The position numbers and the translations under genes were made by a program. A stretch of DNA of 64,000 bases. Source: Aurantiochytrium sp. KH105 (Eukaryota; Sar; Bigyra; Thraustochytrida; Thraustochytriidae). The stretch covers positions 1 through 64,000 of the forward strand of contig BGKB01000218.1 of NCBI GenBank assembly GCA_003116975.1. Reading direction: 5' to 3'. The first letter of the stretch is position 1, and every line of letters begins with the position of its first letter. The notes below the pieces were generated by a model that was given only the letters and a program-made list of their open reading frames with translations, had not been told where the DNA came from and did not search any database. Shown in pieces: positions 33,134 through 43,643 of the stretch.

Positions 33134-34382
33134 AGCAGGCAGCGAGCGAAAGAGCGTGGCGGCGTGTCCCGGAGCGGCCACAGGCTCGCTTCCTGTGGCG
33201 GGAATCGCGAGAGGCAAGAGCCAAACAAAGGTGGCCAGCCTAATTTTAACCCAGAGGACAAAATCTACATCTCCCCGGCCCGGCGACCAGTGCGGCCTTT
33301 CTCCGCGGTCAGCAGCAGCTGCAGCAAGAGCAGAGCAGCTTGCAGAACAAAGCGATCAAGTTGTTGGCAGCTATGCATACAGCACGGGCGGGCCAGAAAG
33401 GATGTATGTCACGAGAGAGCGTTGAAACAATAAGGGCCCGTTGGACCGCTCCCTCGCGACAGCGAAAAGCGTACGACGTTTCCCCGCGTCGGTCACCAGT
33501 ATCGCCAGCGCAGTGGCCGGTGGAGGGTCCTTGGCTTCACTCTCAACGCTTGCACTGACCGAGCCCACGGCATGGCATGGCTGTCAGTGCACGACGCAGC
33601 TGGCAGCCGCATGTGGCCGGTGAGAAGCTTCGGGGCGTTGATTGAACCCGCGAATGGACCTGTGAGCCCGCCGCAGCCGGCTGGAAGCCTCGGAAGCCAC
33701 GACACCGAGAATCTCGGATGCGCTTTCCGCGCGCCCGGGTCGTGGTCTCCTGGGTAGGACCATCCGCGAACGAAGGATGTGGCAGTAGCCATGGTGGCTG
33801 CACTGGCCGCCAGCCAACACCCAGGTTGTACTGCTGCAGTGTAGTCGCAGTCGCAGCCGTCAGTCGGTCGTTAGCTCTTGGCCTTCCTCGAGCGTTCCGC
33901 GACGTCCATCCCTGTCGGCAGGGGTGTCCAGCCAGGACGGAAGGCTACGTAGTTCTCCTGCGGGACCCGCGAAAAAAGTGTCAGCAACAGGAGAGGAGAA
34001 TCGCCAGTGGAGAACCTGCAGTGCTGGCATCCTGGGATGGTGACTGACCTGAGAGCGCAACGAATTCTCTTCAGCGAACCGCTACCCACCTCACCAGTGC
34101 TTTCCAAATTCTTTTTACTTGTTTTCTACTCACAGTGGTCAGTGCTAGTCAGTCTGTCAAAGGGTTCTTTTTCGCGGTGCTACGTCTTAGCGCGGCTCAA
34201 GCAAGGTCTTGGTTGGTTGGCAGTGGTAGTCAGCAGTCGTGGTCGGTCGACAACATCGCCGATGCAGCAACAATCAGCTGCAGCTGCAGCAACAGCGAAG
34301 ACCGAGAAACATCGATTACATGCAGCCATCTCTCCATCAATCATACCGTGGCTGTAGCCACGATCGATTTCGGCGCGAACAA

Positions 34383-37300
34383 TCAAAAGTCGGCCTTTGA
34401 TCGGTCGAAAAGCCCGCTACGATCGACTACCACGTCGCGAATGCGTTTCACGAGAGGCTCAAAGCCCGACAATGCGACACCACCGATTTCGCCGCCGCCG
34501 CCGCCGCCGCCAGGGAGAGGAGCATCGACGTTTTCAGGTTCCTCGTCGCTCTCGGGGTCCGGCGGAGGCGTGAAAAACACGCCGGGCTCAATTTCGCACC
34601 TCGACGCTGGGAACTGGCTCAGCACAGGCAACTGCGGGAGCTCCTGGTCGATCTTCATCTTGACAAAGTCGCGGCGTGTCGTCTCGAGGACGATACTCGT
34701 CCCTCGCACGTGATGCAACTCCACCACGTGCGTGCGGTCGTGTTCAATGGCAACTTCCTGCGCTTCCTCGGCGCCGGCCTCGCTTGACCCGCGACCACGC
34801 CCAGTCACCGAGGAAGAAGCATCATCTCTTGCGCCGACCAGCAAGAAGCGTCGGTACGCCAGAAAACGCCGCTCAAAGCGGTCGGAAAAAAGCGCCACCA
34901 CACGGCCCAAATGCTCACGCCCTCGCCGCGGGTTCCACACATGCACCACAGTCTTGGTGTGGCCCGAGAGGGGCAGCTCCCCGTGAAGCACGGCGCTGTT
35001 GAAAAAGTGCAGCGGGGAAACCGGCACGCCCCGCGCAATCACTTCGACACACTCCTCGCAACGCGGCTGGACCATCGCCCAATGTTTCGAGCAGCACGGC
35101 AGACGAATTCCAGCAGGCAGCGCGCTTGGCGGAACGTGGAACAAGGATCCCTGCAAGTCGATCCAGGACCTTGCTGGCACCTCGCCCACCAGCGCTTTGA
35201 GCTGCTCCGGACGAGCGTGCACTGTCTGTTCGTGCGCATGCAGCTCCTTCTTGGTATGGAAACGTTCAGGACACCCTTGTCGCGAGCAGCAAAAGGGGTA
35301 GTAGGCCCGAACTTCCTGGTCCGCGAGCCGCTTCTCCTCGCCAGCGTCATTCAAAGCCTTGATGCCCGCCGCAGCGCGCGCCTGCAGCACGCCTTTGGAC
35401 GACTTGGGGATCCACGGAGCAACGCGCGGCCAATACGCGTGCAGACGATGGTCAACGGCGTGCTCGCCGTTGGCAAGGCGAAACTTGCCCACATGCTCTT
35501 GCTGTACATGCGCTTCAGCATCGCGATCCGTCATAAATGCCTGCCCGCAGCCCGGAAACGTGCACGAGTACTTGCGAATGTCGCGCTCATTGTGCTTGTG
35601 CACGAGCGACGGACGCATCCGCGGCGCCCGCTTCAAATCGTACACATCCTTCACCGCAATGGCTTCCACAAGTGCTTTGCGCTCCTTCTCAGGCAACGTG
35701 TCAAGCTCTAGACTCTGGGTGTGGGGATCAGGTTCAATTTTGGCTTTGAATGCGTCAACATTGCCGCTGCGAAGAAGGCTCTCCGGAGTCGAACGATCGG
35801 GCGGCACAGTCAGTGGCAACGTCACCGAAGCTCGTCTTTTTCGCGTTCCCGCAGCCTCACCCTCCACACCGCCGGCGGTGACGGCTCGTCGACGCTTGCC
35901 CGCAGCGCCTGCAGCGCCTGCAACACCCGCAATCGACGATGGCACACCCGAAGGCACGCCGGATGGACCGCTGTTCGATTTGTAGAATCCAAGCTGCTCC
36001 AACGCTGCGTCCAGCATCTCCGCGCGCGCTGGATCCGCCTCGAGCTGCGACTCCACCTGCGCGCGCATCCTGGCAGACACCGGAAGAAGCTTGTTCAGCG
36101 TGCCAGTGCGTATATCGTATACGAGCTTGCGCCAGTGTCGATCAATAAAGGCAAAGGACTGGAACACATACGCCACAAAGGCAGGCCAATCTTCCAGGAG
36201 CCCGCATGACCTGCTTGAAAGCGCGAGCAACATGTCCACATACAAGGGTGCTGTCTTGGTTTCCATGCGCAGATTATCATTCACGATCAGTGGAACTGGA
36301 TCTGCCACATGAAAGCCCCGCGCAAAGTCGTCCGGGCTCGACCACAACTCGTCCTTTGCGAGCTCCTCGCGGAGTTCTCGGCGTCTGCTCTCAGCCCTCA
36401 CCACGCGCTTCACATAGGCTGGACTCACGCCGTTCTGCAAATGGTCCGGCATTGCGCGACCCTCGCGGGTCCACGGCCGCACCACATGTGCCGCTGTGTG
36501 CGGCCGTGCCGCGCTTTGCAGCAGCAGGCTGCCCAAGGCCTCCGGCCCGCACGTTTCCGCGCGTATCGCTGCTTTTTCCAACTTGGCCTGGTCTTCCTGA
36601 TACGCTGCCGCTTTCGGGTCGAGCACAGGTGTGGGAAGAGGGTTCTGCGCCATGGCAGCCGCCACGCGCCGCGAACCTCTTCGCCTCCGAGACGACAACC
36701 GCGTCGTGGAAGGCCTTGGTCCGTCGAAACGATCATTGGCCGCCCCTGCCGAGGATGCTGCGTCTGCACTGGTCCCCGGCCGAGGGCGCGCTTCCAGGCG
36801 CTCAATCTCACCCACGCCCGGAACGCGGTGCGAGGTCTGCGGACGTGCTGTCCCGGGAAAACTATCACGAGGATTAACACTGTTGTTCCATGCGCCATCT
36901 TGCTTGAGCTCGCGCACAATCTGCTCCGATTCCTTGGCAATGTCGCCAATAATCCGCTCCCCGAGCCGTTGGAACGCTGTTGTTGCGCGGCGTTTCGACA
37001 TGTTCACCGCCGGCAGAACTTCGATCGGCGTTTGCGCCCGTAGCGCACTTTTCATGCTCCTTGCGGCCCCACGGAGTCGCGAGCTCCCCGCAGCCGCCGT
37101 CTGTGCGCGTACCCCGAGGTCGTGCTGTGCGAAATGCATTCGGAATTGACTCGGAGCAAGCCTCGTGCCCTGCACAGTGCGCGGTAGCTCGGCTGGGGCC
37201 GGTGGCGCTAGCATGCGCTTCAGCTCTGCCTTGCTCAAGGCCTCTGACTCGGATCCAGGCGTACGACCCGTGTGAATCTTGGGAATCATACTGTGCATCG

Positions 37301-40286
37301 CCACGTAGTGGCCGCAGCTGCACACCGCTCGTCCGCTGCCGCCATGCGCCCCAGCCTTGTATCGCCTGCAATCGCACTTGAGGCAAGGCCCGTACGAAAC
37401 GCACGTTGGGCAAGCCCACGCGCGGTGCTTTTCGCAAGCGCTTGTTTCCTGTCGCACGTATCGCAAAAAGTTGACATAGTTGACGGAGCCGTCATTGCGG
37501 GCCCACCGTTTCACCACGAGGTCAATTTGTGAATCAGGCATTTGGTACATCATCTGCCGCAGTCCCTTCGCAAATTCGTACCGTCGAATGCGCCCTGTCT
37601 TGCCCGGATCGAATTCCACAAAGGGAAGCTTGCTCCACAGGTGCGCTTGTTGGCCTTCCCCACTCTCGGAACGAGGTGATGATGACGGTGAGGTGTCCGG
37701 TGTCCTTGACCTTGGATCCTCCTCTTCCTCTTCTTTGCGGAATGCTTCCTTCTTGGCGTCGACGCCATCACTCTCTTTCTCCTCTTGGTTCGACGACAAA
37801 CACGATGACGGCGACGGCGACGACGATGTTAACGACGACGACGACGATGATGATGATGATGATGATGATGATGTCACTGAAGAACGACGACTCTGCTTGA
37901 GACGCCGGCGTAATGACGGAGGCGGGCCGCGGCGAATGCCCGCCAAGAGATCTTGCATTCGCACGGCATCACGGTCCATCCAAAAACGGGTCGCCCCGTT
38001 CGTGAGAATGGGGTTTCCATAGTTGGTGCGCGGCAAGTAGCGCTCGTAAGAGGTGCGTGGACGTGCGTCGCCAAGCCAACGCCACGCCTTTTCCACAGCT
38101 TCGCGCTCCATATTCGCTTGAATCCGGACGCGGAAGCCGCGCCACGCTGCCTGTATCAGAACGATGCCGCTTTCGTCAATAACTTCCTTCACAAGCGACC
38201 TTCGAAAGCACAAAAACGACTTGACACGGTACTGGATGATGCTGGCCGCACGATTTGTCCTCCGAATCTCAATCTTGATGTCTCGAATGCGGTTGCGATA
38301 AATTTTAGCTCGCGCTGCGCGCTGGATCTGCGTCGCGCAAGCGTGAACATACTTTTCTTGCTCACGGACTTTGTACGCTCGCCAACGGGCAATGTACCGC
38401 TTCAAGTACCGCACGATGAGCAAATTAGCCCAGACCGCGTCTGCTTTCATGGCACGAAACTCAGCCACCACTTTGCGAGCCACGGTGATCAATCGCGTGG
38501 CAAACCCGCGATAAACACGCTGGATTGTTCGCGCGGCGCGCATGCGTCGCATTTCGCGCCGTGTAATGTGACCCCGTGCGACACGCTGCAAGAGCGCAGT
38601 AGCCTTTCGCTGTGCCGACCGAAACTTGATCACGTGCGCGCGCGCCTGGACTCTGCGCACTGTCTTCTGGATGGTGATAGCGGCAGCCCAGCGAATTTGC
38701 GTCACCACCGCGCGTCGCAGCGAAGCTGCTCGGTTTCGATGAGAAAAGCCGCGAAAAGCGCGCTGGATTCGCGTTGCAAACTCGTGACCAAAAAGAACGC
38801 GTCGCAGCGCTTTGCGTTGTTCGTGCATATGAGCAACAGCCAATTGCATTGTCTTGTGTTTTCGTGTGAATTCGTCAAAATCATCCTTGACGCGCGCAGC
38901 AAAGTCGCGGCTGGCGCGAAGCGGCTGAAAACGTTTGGCCATTTGCAGAAGCGGATTTGGCGCGCGAATGTGTTTTCGTTCGCGCTCAGGCAGCAGCTGG
39001 AATTTGGCATTGCGACGCGACTGCGCACGCTCGGCAATGCCCTCCCATTCAGAGTGCTCGAGGCGGTCTTCGTCCGGGCGAAGCGAATGCACACGCAATG
39101 CCTGTTTTTCTTGTCGCAAGGTTCGCACACCAGGAGGCACCAGCAGGCCGCCAATGTAATTCCAGTCGGCGCGAGTGGCGTCTGGGGGTCTGCCCTTGAT
39201 CACTGTGTAGTGAGACCGACAAAGTCCAAGTTCGTTGGCCTCGTGCAGCTTGACTGATTCGCCCGGGTGCTTCATTTGACAACGCTGCGTATGATAGCCG
39301 CACGCCTTGCTGAAGCGATTGAGCGTCACATTGTCACACACAAGGTGATCGCCATGCGGTGCAATCTGCGTCCATCGGCACTTGACACCCGAGACAGCAG
39401 CGTTCGCCTCCTTGTTTGCGTCTGCGGCGGCTGCAAGTGCCAGCTCCTTGACCTGGGCAATCTTTGTCACAACCTCAGGACGCACCTCGTGCGTTCCTGG
39501 ACATCGATGTCGTTCTAGCCGACGAGGCACCCTTCCTCTGTGCTTTTTATAACATGCATTACACAAGGCGGCGTCGTTGGGGTGCCGGATGCGACTCACA
39601 GCCTGACCGGCATGTGCTTCGGAGTCTGAGCACACTTGAGCATGAAAAGCGCACCATCGAAGTGTACCACCGAGAGGGCCAGAAAAGCGTGGATTCACAC
39701 AGTAATAGTTAACACCGTCAACAGTGTCCTTGTACAAGCACGTGTCAATGCGGAGTTTGAGAGAGTTTTCAGCTCGCTGCCGCTCAAGTTGCGCTTGTTT
39801 TCTTTTTTCCCGCTGGCTCACTGAGTTTTTGGATTGACGCAAGACGGCCTGTTTGCGCTGGCGCGCTCGTACTTTCATATCGTACCGTTTCCGTGCCTCG
39901 CGGTCCTTGTAAAAGAGGGATCTCGTGTCGAGTCGCCAGTCCCAGGCTTCGTTATCCTCATACTCCTTTTTCCATTTGTTGGCGTGCGCAAGCTCGAATT
40001 CCTCATCGTCCTCTGCGATTTCCTCCGCCAGAGAGCGTAATCGTTTGTGTTGCTTGGATAAACCTTGCTGCCGCTCGTTCCAGGCCAATTTTTGCTCTTG
40101 GTCGAGCGCTTTGCGCAAGAGAACGACGAGCTCACCGCGACTTCCTGATGTGTTTTGGAAACCTCGCGCGCGCAAGTGTAAACGGAGGTCGCGCAGGCTT
40201 AGCGTTTGCGGGTCAATGACGCTGCCCCACGGACCGCACTTTTCCACAAAGATGACATTGTCCGCGTCTGCGTCCTCGCCTAGCAT
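34383..40286 (-). CDS. Giant SAP / Cys-His / IQ-motif / C2H2 protein
   Basis: 1,967 residues from the first ATG at 40286; the eight preceding codons need a TTG start and look like exon sequence after a 5' UTR intron. In order: SAP-like helices (SLRDLRLHLRARGFQNTSGS, residues about 25-60); a Lys/Arg-rich coiled region; two related Cys/His blocks (RWCAFHAQVC... LCNACYKKH and ACGYHTQRC... LCRSHY); IQ motifs at about 495-710 (ATRIQRAFRGFSHRN, AITIQKTVRRVQAR, ARTIQRVYRGFATR); a Ser run near 805-830; an EF-hand-like segment (EFDPGKTGRIRRYEFAKG) near 890; a Cys-rich knuckle region (CEKHRAWACPTC) near 950-1000; two C2H2 fingers near 1568 and 1660; and an acidic C-terminus with polyGly. IQ motifs bind calmodulin; SAP and C2H2 bind nucleic acid. 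The combined role is unknown. Confidence 0.8.
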   Translation of the reverse strand: MLGEDADADNVIFVEKCGPWGSVIDPQTLSLRDLRLHLRARGFQNTSGSRGELVVLLRKALDQEQKLAWNERQQGLSKQHKRLRSLAEEIAEDDEEFELAHANKWKKEYEDNEAWDWRLDTRSLFYKDREARKRYDMKVRARQRKQAVLRQSKNSVSQREKRKQAQLERQRAENSLKLRIDTCLYKDTVDGVNYYCVNPRFSGPLGGTLRWCAFHAQVCSDSEAHAGQAVSRIRHPNDAALCNACYKKHRGRVPRRLERHRCPGTHEVRPEVVTKIAQVKELALAAAADANKEANAAVSGVKCRWTQIAPHGDHLVCDNVTLNRFSKACGYHTQRCQMKHPGESVKLHEANELGLCRSHYTVIKGRPPDATRADWNYIGGLLVPPGVRTLRQEKQALRVHSLRPDEDRLEHSEWEGIAERAQSRRNAKFQLLPERERKHIRAPNPLLQMAKRFQPLRASRDFAARVKDDFDEFTRKHKTMQLAVAHMHEQRKALRRVLFGHEFATRIQRAFRGFSHRNRAASLRRAVVTQIRWAAAITIQKTVRRVQARAHVIKFRSAQRKATALLQRVARGHITRREMRRMRAARTIQRVYRGFATRLITVARKVVAEFRAMKADAVWANLLIVRYLKRYIARWRAYKVREQEKYVHACATQIQRAARAKIYRNRIRDIKIEIRRTNRAASIIQYRVKSFLCFRRSLVKEVIDESGIVLIQAAWRGFRVRIQANMEREAVEKAWRWLGDARPRTSYERYLPRTNYGNPILTNGATRFWMDRDAVRMQDLLAGIRRGPPPSLRRRLKQSRRSSVTSSSSSSSSSSSSSLTSSSPSPSSCLSSNQEEKESDGVDAKKEAFRKEEEEEDPRSRTPDTSPSSSPRSESGEGQQAHLWSKLPFVEFDPGKTGRIRRYEFAKGLRQMMYQMPDSQIDLVVKRWARNDGSVNYVNFLRYVRQETSACEKHRAWACPTCVSYGPCLKCDCRRYKAGAHGGSGRAVCSCGHYVAMHSMIPKIHTGRTPGSESEALSKAELKRMLAPPAPAELPRTVQGTRLAPSQFRMHFAQHDLGVRAQTAAAGSSRLRGAARSMKSALRAQTPIEVLPAVNMSKRRATTAFQRLGERIIGDIAKESEQIVRELKQDGAWNNSVNPRDSFPGTARPQTSHRVPGVGEIERLEARPRPGTSADAASSAGAANDRFDGPRPSTTRLSSRRRRGSRRVAAAMAQNPLPTPVLDPKAAAYQEDQAKLEKAAIRAETCGPEALGSLLLQSAARPHTAAHVVRPWTREGRAMPDHLQNGVSPAYVKRVVRAESRRRELREELAKDELWSSPDDFARGFHVADPVPLIVNDNLRMETKTAPLYVDMLLALSSRSCGLLEDWPAFVAYVFQSFAFIDRHWRKLVYDIRTGTLNKLLPVSARMRAQVESQLEADPARAEMLDAALEQLGFYKSNSGPSGVPSGVPSSIAGVAGAAGAAGKRRRAVTAGGVEGEAAGTRKRRASVTLPLTVPPDRSTPESLLRSGNVDAFKAKIEPDPHTQSLELDTLPEKERKALVEAIAVKDVYDLKRAPRMRPSLVHKHNERDIRKYSCTFPGCGQAFMTDRDAEAHVQQEHVGKFRLANGEHAVDHRLHAYWPRVAPWIPKSSKGVLQARAAAGIKALNDAGEEKRLADQEVRAYYPFCCSRQGCPERFHTKKELHAHEQTVHARPEQLKALVGEVPARSWIDLQGSLFHVPPSALPAGIRLPCCSKHWAMVQPRCEECVEVIARGVPVSPLHFFNSAVLHGELPLSGHTKTVVHVWNPRRGREHLGRVVALFSDRFERRFLAYRRFLLVGARDDASSSVTGRGRGSSEAGAEEAQEVAIEHDRTHVVELHHVRGTSIVLETTRRDFVKMKIDQELPQLPVLSQFPASRCEIEPGVFFTPPPDPESDEEPENVDAPLPGGGGGGGEIGGVALSGFEPLVKRIRDVVVDRSGLFDRSKADF

Positions 40287-40300
40287 GCTGTCGTCGCGCA

Positions 40301-40522
40301 CTGCGAGCAAGACAAATCAACGCAATGGCAAAGGTGCGCGTCGCCTTATTGGCAAGCACGCAAGTACGCAAGCAAGCCACCCAATTGGAATAAATAAAAC
40401 AGTGGGCGCAGGATCGCGTGCTCTTTCCGCGGCACTCAGCTGCGCTGCGACGCACTTCGCTACGGCCCGTACGGGCCGTGCGGGCCGGCGCCGCGCCGCG
40501 TCACGCCGACGCCACGGCTTAC
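40301..40522 (-). other. Probable 5' UTR intron of the SAP/IQ gene
   Basis: On the minus strand, CACAAG|GTAAGCC at 40522 and TTGTCTTGCTCGCAG| ending at 40301 form a consensus donor and a pyrimidine-rich acceptor 222 nt apart. The nearby upstream exon sequence (to about 40620) contains no ATG, which supports translation starting at 40286. This is inference; no transcript is available. Confidence 0.5.
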
Positions 40523-41191
40523 CTTGTGACTCTGATATTGTCGAAAGAATCGAGCCGAGACAAGCAAAACGGTGTGTACTCTATGCTAGGCCTATTGCTT
40601 GCAACGGTAGCTGCGGGCTGTCACAACGGACCCTTGCAATCTCTAAAGAAAGCAATAGCGATAGATCCCTTTGCGGTCCGCATCTCTGGGAAAGAGCTTA
40701 GCGCACCTCTGCGTTCGGATAACGCTACTGCCTGGCGACTGCTATCATGGACGGATCATCAGAGAGCGCCCCGCCGTCTTCTCCACGCGAATGGTCTTTC
40801 CTTCGCCACAGGCTGAGGCTGATGAGAACGAACGTTCTTCGACGGTCAAACGGAGAAATCAACACTTACTACGCCGGCAAAACTAATTTAACCGGCGAAG
40901 CTCCTTTGGCAAGCCGGAGAAGAAGCAAAGCCAGACCTACAAGAAGACGGCGACGACGACAAGAAGAAGAAGAAGGAGAAGAAGAAGAAGGAGAAGGAGG
41001 AGGAGGAGGCGAGGCGAGGCGAGGCGACGATACGTCGGAGCTTATCAAGCGATCCGGTGCCGCCCGGGGCGTGGTGTCGCGTGAAAGGGTGCCATCGCGG
41101 CGCCATTACGAGCCAGCCCGCCCCCTGAGCCGGAGAGAGTGTGCGACGTGACCACGGAGGTTGCGTCGAGGGCGTGAACGAGAAGGAAAAG
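40523..41191. promoter_or_regulatory. Divergent promoter region with GAAGAAG/GAGGAG tract
   Basis: The upstream region shared by the SAP/IQ gene (-) and the WBP2-like gene (+). A purine tract of GACGAC, AAGAAG and GAGGAGG units lies at about 40946-41030. No further gene is seen. Confidence 0.45.
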
Positions 41192-41914
41192 ATGGTGCTT
41201 AACCCGTACGTTGCAAGAGGACGAGATCTCAGAAAGAAGAACGCCCTGATCATATTCACTGACAAATGACGGCGAGACAGCCCCATGTATGATGCCCGGA
41301 CGCCCATGTCCAAGGTCGGCGAGCTCTTCTTGGTCCAGCGCGAAGGCGTCTCAGTTGAGATCGCGTGCGATGGGCTTCCCAAGCTCAAGGCATCGAGCGG
41401 AATCCTGTACTTGACGACACTGCGCATCGTCTTTGTGGCCACGCCCCCCAAGGCCCTGGACCACGGTGCCGAGTTCAAGTCCTTTGAGTTTTCACTGAGC
41501 AAGATTGAGGATGAAAAGTTCAACCAACCCATTTTTGGAGCCAATAATCTTGGTGGCACCTTGCACCCAACGCAAGGCATGGGTCTCACCGTGGACGCGC
41601 GATTCAAGCTTTTCTTCAAGCAAGGTGGAGCCGGGACGCTGCTGCCGCTCTTCTTTCGCGCTTTGCTCGACGCGCGTCGCGGAGGTGCGCAGTCGATCGC
41701 CGAGGCTATTCAAGCCGGTCGCTTTGCCAGCATGGCCGTCGCTGACCCGAGCGATCCTTCAGTGGTCTACCTGACGCAGCCTGATATTCCCGTAGCCACT
41801 GAGGTATCTGCGGACGAAGTTGACGCCGAGGACGACCACCCAGACGCTGCTGGGGACGACAAGGGAGCGCGCCGTCGTAACAACGGCGGAGCGAATGGGC
41901 CCACCAACTTGTGA
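41192..41914 (+). CDS. WBP2-like GRAM-domain protein, two exons
   Basis: Exon 1 is only 14 nt (41192-41205, MVLNP). The intron 41206-41280 starts GTACGT and ends GACAG; exon 2 is 41281-41914. The product is 215 residues beginning MVLNPPMYDART. Residues about 15-120 match the GRAM/PH-like fold of WW-domain-binding protein 2: KASSGILYLTTLRIVFVA, FEFSLSKI and EKFNQPIFGANNLGGT. WBP2 proteins bind membranes through GRAM and WW domains through PPxY; I see no PPxY motif in this copy. The acidic tail is low complexity. The tiny first exon explains why a simple frame search starts at the internal ATG 41285. Confidence 0.82.
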
Positions 41915-42542
41915 TTGCCGCGCCTGCTGCTTCTTTTTTCGCTTGACAACTACTTTTCCTTTTTTCCACATCTGCGCGGCGTCAGCGTGTGTCTCGCGTT
42001 TTTTACGGCCGGCATTATGGCCCCCAAAGGCCAAGCCTATCCGCGTTTCCCCCTGCTAACAGTAAATCGATCCTGCAAGATGTTCTCTTGCTCCGTTTCT
42101 CCGCTCGAATCGGCCCTGCACCGCGCTTGCAAGCGAGGGATCTCTGTGCTGCCGCTGGAAGAGAATTCTCGCCCTTCCTCCAGACTCGACGCGACGCGAC
42201 TCGACTCGACTCGACTCGACGCCACGCGACGCGGTCCGGCAATCTTTCGAGGCTGGCTGTGGCGTCTTCGTCGGAGTCGCCCCAAGAAAGCTGACACGGA
42301 CTTTGATTCTTGCGGGAGCGCGGCCGCCAGACCGACCGACCGTGGCGACGGCGAGGCAAGATAAATTGTTTGACCCGTTGGCCTGGCCGGCCCAAGGAAA
42401 TCCCGAGCACTGGCAGGTCTCCATCTCCGGCGCGCGCGACGACGCGGGCGAGAGCGGCGCCCGGCGCGGCCGCAGGCGGGCGGGCAGACAGGCACGGCGC
42501 GAGGCAGACGGGCGAGCGGCCGGTCCCAGCCGCGCAGGGAGG
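41915..42542. other. Intergenic with GACTC/GACGC short repeats
   Basis: 628 bp; a CGACTCGACTCGACTCGAC run at about 42185-42232 precedes the next gene. No gene is seen. Confidence 0.5.
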
Positions 42543-43643
42543 ATGTTCGCATGCCCGAGCGGCGGCAGGCCGCTCGAGGCGCTGGTGCGCGAGCTGCGCC
42601 TGGCCAGCGACCCGGCAGACCCGTGCAGACAGCAGGCGCTGGCGGAGCTCTGCGAGCGCTGGAGCGGCGAGAAGGGGCCCGTGCAGCTGCTGAACGTCTG
42701 GGGCGTGGACCTGACCGCTGAGGAGCTCGACGAGGTCGTCAAGGTGCTGGAAAAGCAGCGTGCGCGCGACCTGATGATTTCCACGCGACTCCCGTGCGAA
42801 GTCTTGCCGACGCTTTTAACGCAGACGGTGCAGTCACTAACCATGGAGCTCGACACGAGCGATCAGGCGCGCATTGTGGTCGACTGGATCCGCCAGAATC
42901 CCAGCGGCCCGCTTGTCAAACTATTCCTCCAGCTTAGTGTTGTGCAGCCCGACGATGCGGCCGCACTCTTTGATGCCGCGCAAACGCACGGGACGCTTCG
43001 AGAGCTATCCATGCCAGACTCTGTCATGATTGGCAACCAGGGGGCTCGTGCCGCAGGGAGGTTGCTCGCACGGAACCCAAACATGAAACGCACTCGGCTC
43101 GAGTACCTGGAGACTGGCTGCCAGCTGCAGTGCGCTGCAGCTCGTGAGTTCCTCAAAGAGTCTGCCCTGGATACTTTACGGCAGCAATCGCGCCAGGGTC
43201 TTGTCTTTACGAGTCTCGGAATTCGCGATTCGACCGTCTTTCCACATTTCGGCATTGAAGACTCGCTCGAGAATCGAAAGCATCGCTTCCGTGTCTTCGC
43301 CGTGGCGCTTGGAGAAACCTCTGGCTGGCCTGGTGCAGAAAGTCGAGGAGAAGCACACGTGCGTCTGCCCTTGGACCAAGTGAGCCACACTGTCGCCACG
43401 CAGATGGGCACTTGTAACGACATGATGCACGATTATTTCGACTTTGTCTCCGAGGAAAGCAGCGAGTTTGGTAGCGACATGGATGATTATGAAGATGTCG
43501 ATGTGGAAGTTGCAGGGGCGGGCAATGACGACGATCACGTTGGAACCGCCGCCGCCGCCGCCTCTGCTGCTGTTGATAATGAACATGTTGTAAGTGGCGG
43601 CGTTGGCGAAGGTGGTGTCCAAGATTCTCGTACGCTACGATGA
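42543..43643 (+). CDS. Unrecognised protein with weak leucine-rich-repeat character
   Basis: 366 residues from MFACPSGGRPL at 42543; the frame extends to 42303 through Arg-rich low-complexity sequence that is not favoured. The region VQLLNVWGVDLTAEELDEVV, VQSLTMELDTSDQARIVVDW, PLVKLFLQLSVVQPDDAAAL and LRELSMPDSVMIGNQGARAAG has the spacing of irregular LRR or armadillo-like repeats. The C-terminal 100 residues are acidic and low complexity (EFGSDMDDYEDVDVEV, then Ala and Gly runs). No family, membrane segment or active site is recognised. Coding reality is supported by length and by compositional change at the frame ends. Its 3' end converges on the ZMYND12-like gene. Confidence 0.65.
   Translation: MFACPSGGRPLEALVRELRLASDPADPCRQQALAELCERWSGEKGPVQLLNVWGVDLTAEELDEVVKVLEKQRARDLMISTRLPCEVLPTLLTQTVQSLTMELDTSDQARIVVDWIRQNPSGPLVKLFLQLSVVQPDDAAALFDAAQTHGTLRELSMPDSVMIGNQGARAAGRLLARNPNMKRTRLEYLETGCQLQCAAAREFLKESALDTLRQQSRQGLVFTSLGIRDSTVFPHFGIEDSLENRKHRFRVFAVALGETSGWPGAESRGEAHVRLPLDQVSHTVATQMGTCNDMMHDYFDFVSEESSEFGSDMDDYEDVDVEVAGAGNDDDHVGTAAAAASAAVDNEHVVSGGVGEGGVQDSRTLR

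Larger units (their letters stand above)
29814..34382. other. 4.5-kb gene-free region dense in microsatellites
   Basis: No frame here encodes a recognisable protein; the open frames are short-repeat sequence (poly-Arg/Ala/His/Ser). Simple repeats visible: TTGAT near 29865-29880, (CAGCG)n 30191-30230 passing into GGCGA, AGG/GGAAGG runs 30660-30860, GGAAT/GGAGT 30955-31120, (GATCC)6 31051-31080, TGAGC 31496-31530, TAGC 31627-31648, (TTC)n 31687-31715, ATGCA/GTGCA 32200-32295, GGCTG 32400-32440 and (GCAC)n 33097-33133. The stretch 33400-34380 is ordinary mixed sequence with no gene. It is upstream of citrate synthase and downstream of the giant SAP/IQ protein gene. Confidence 0.6.

Noticed and set aside
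30540-33243. Several 200-290-codon frames on both strands in the microsatellite region
   Set aside because: They encode repeat-derived His/Ser/Arg/Ala sequence, overlap each other antisense, and show no domain.
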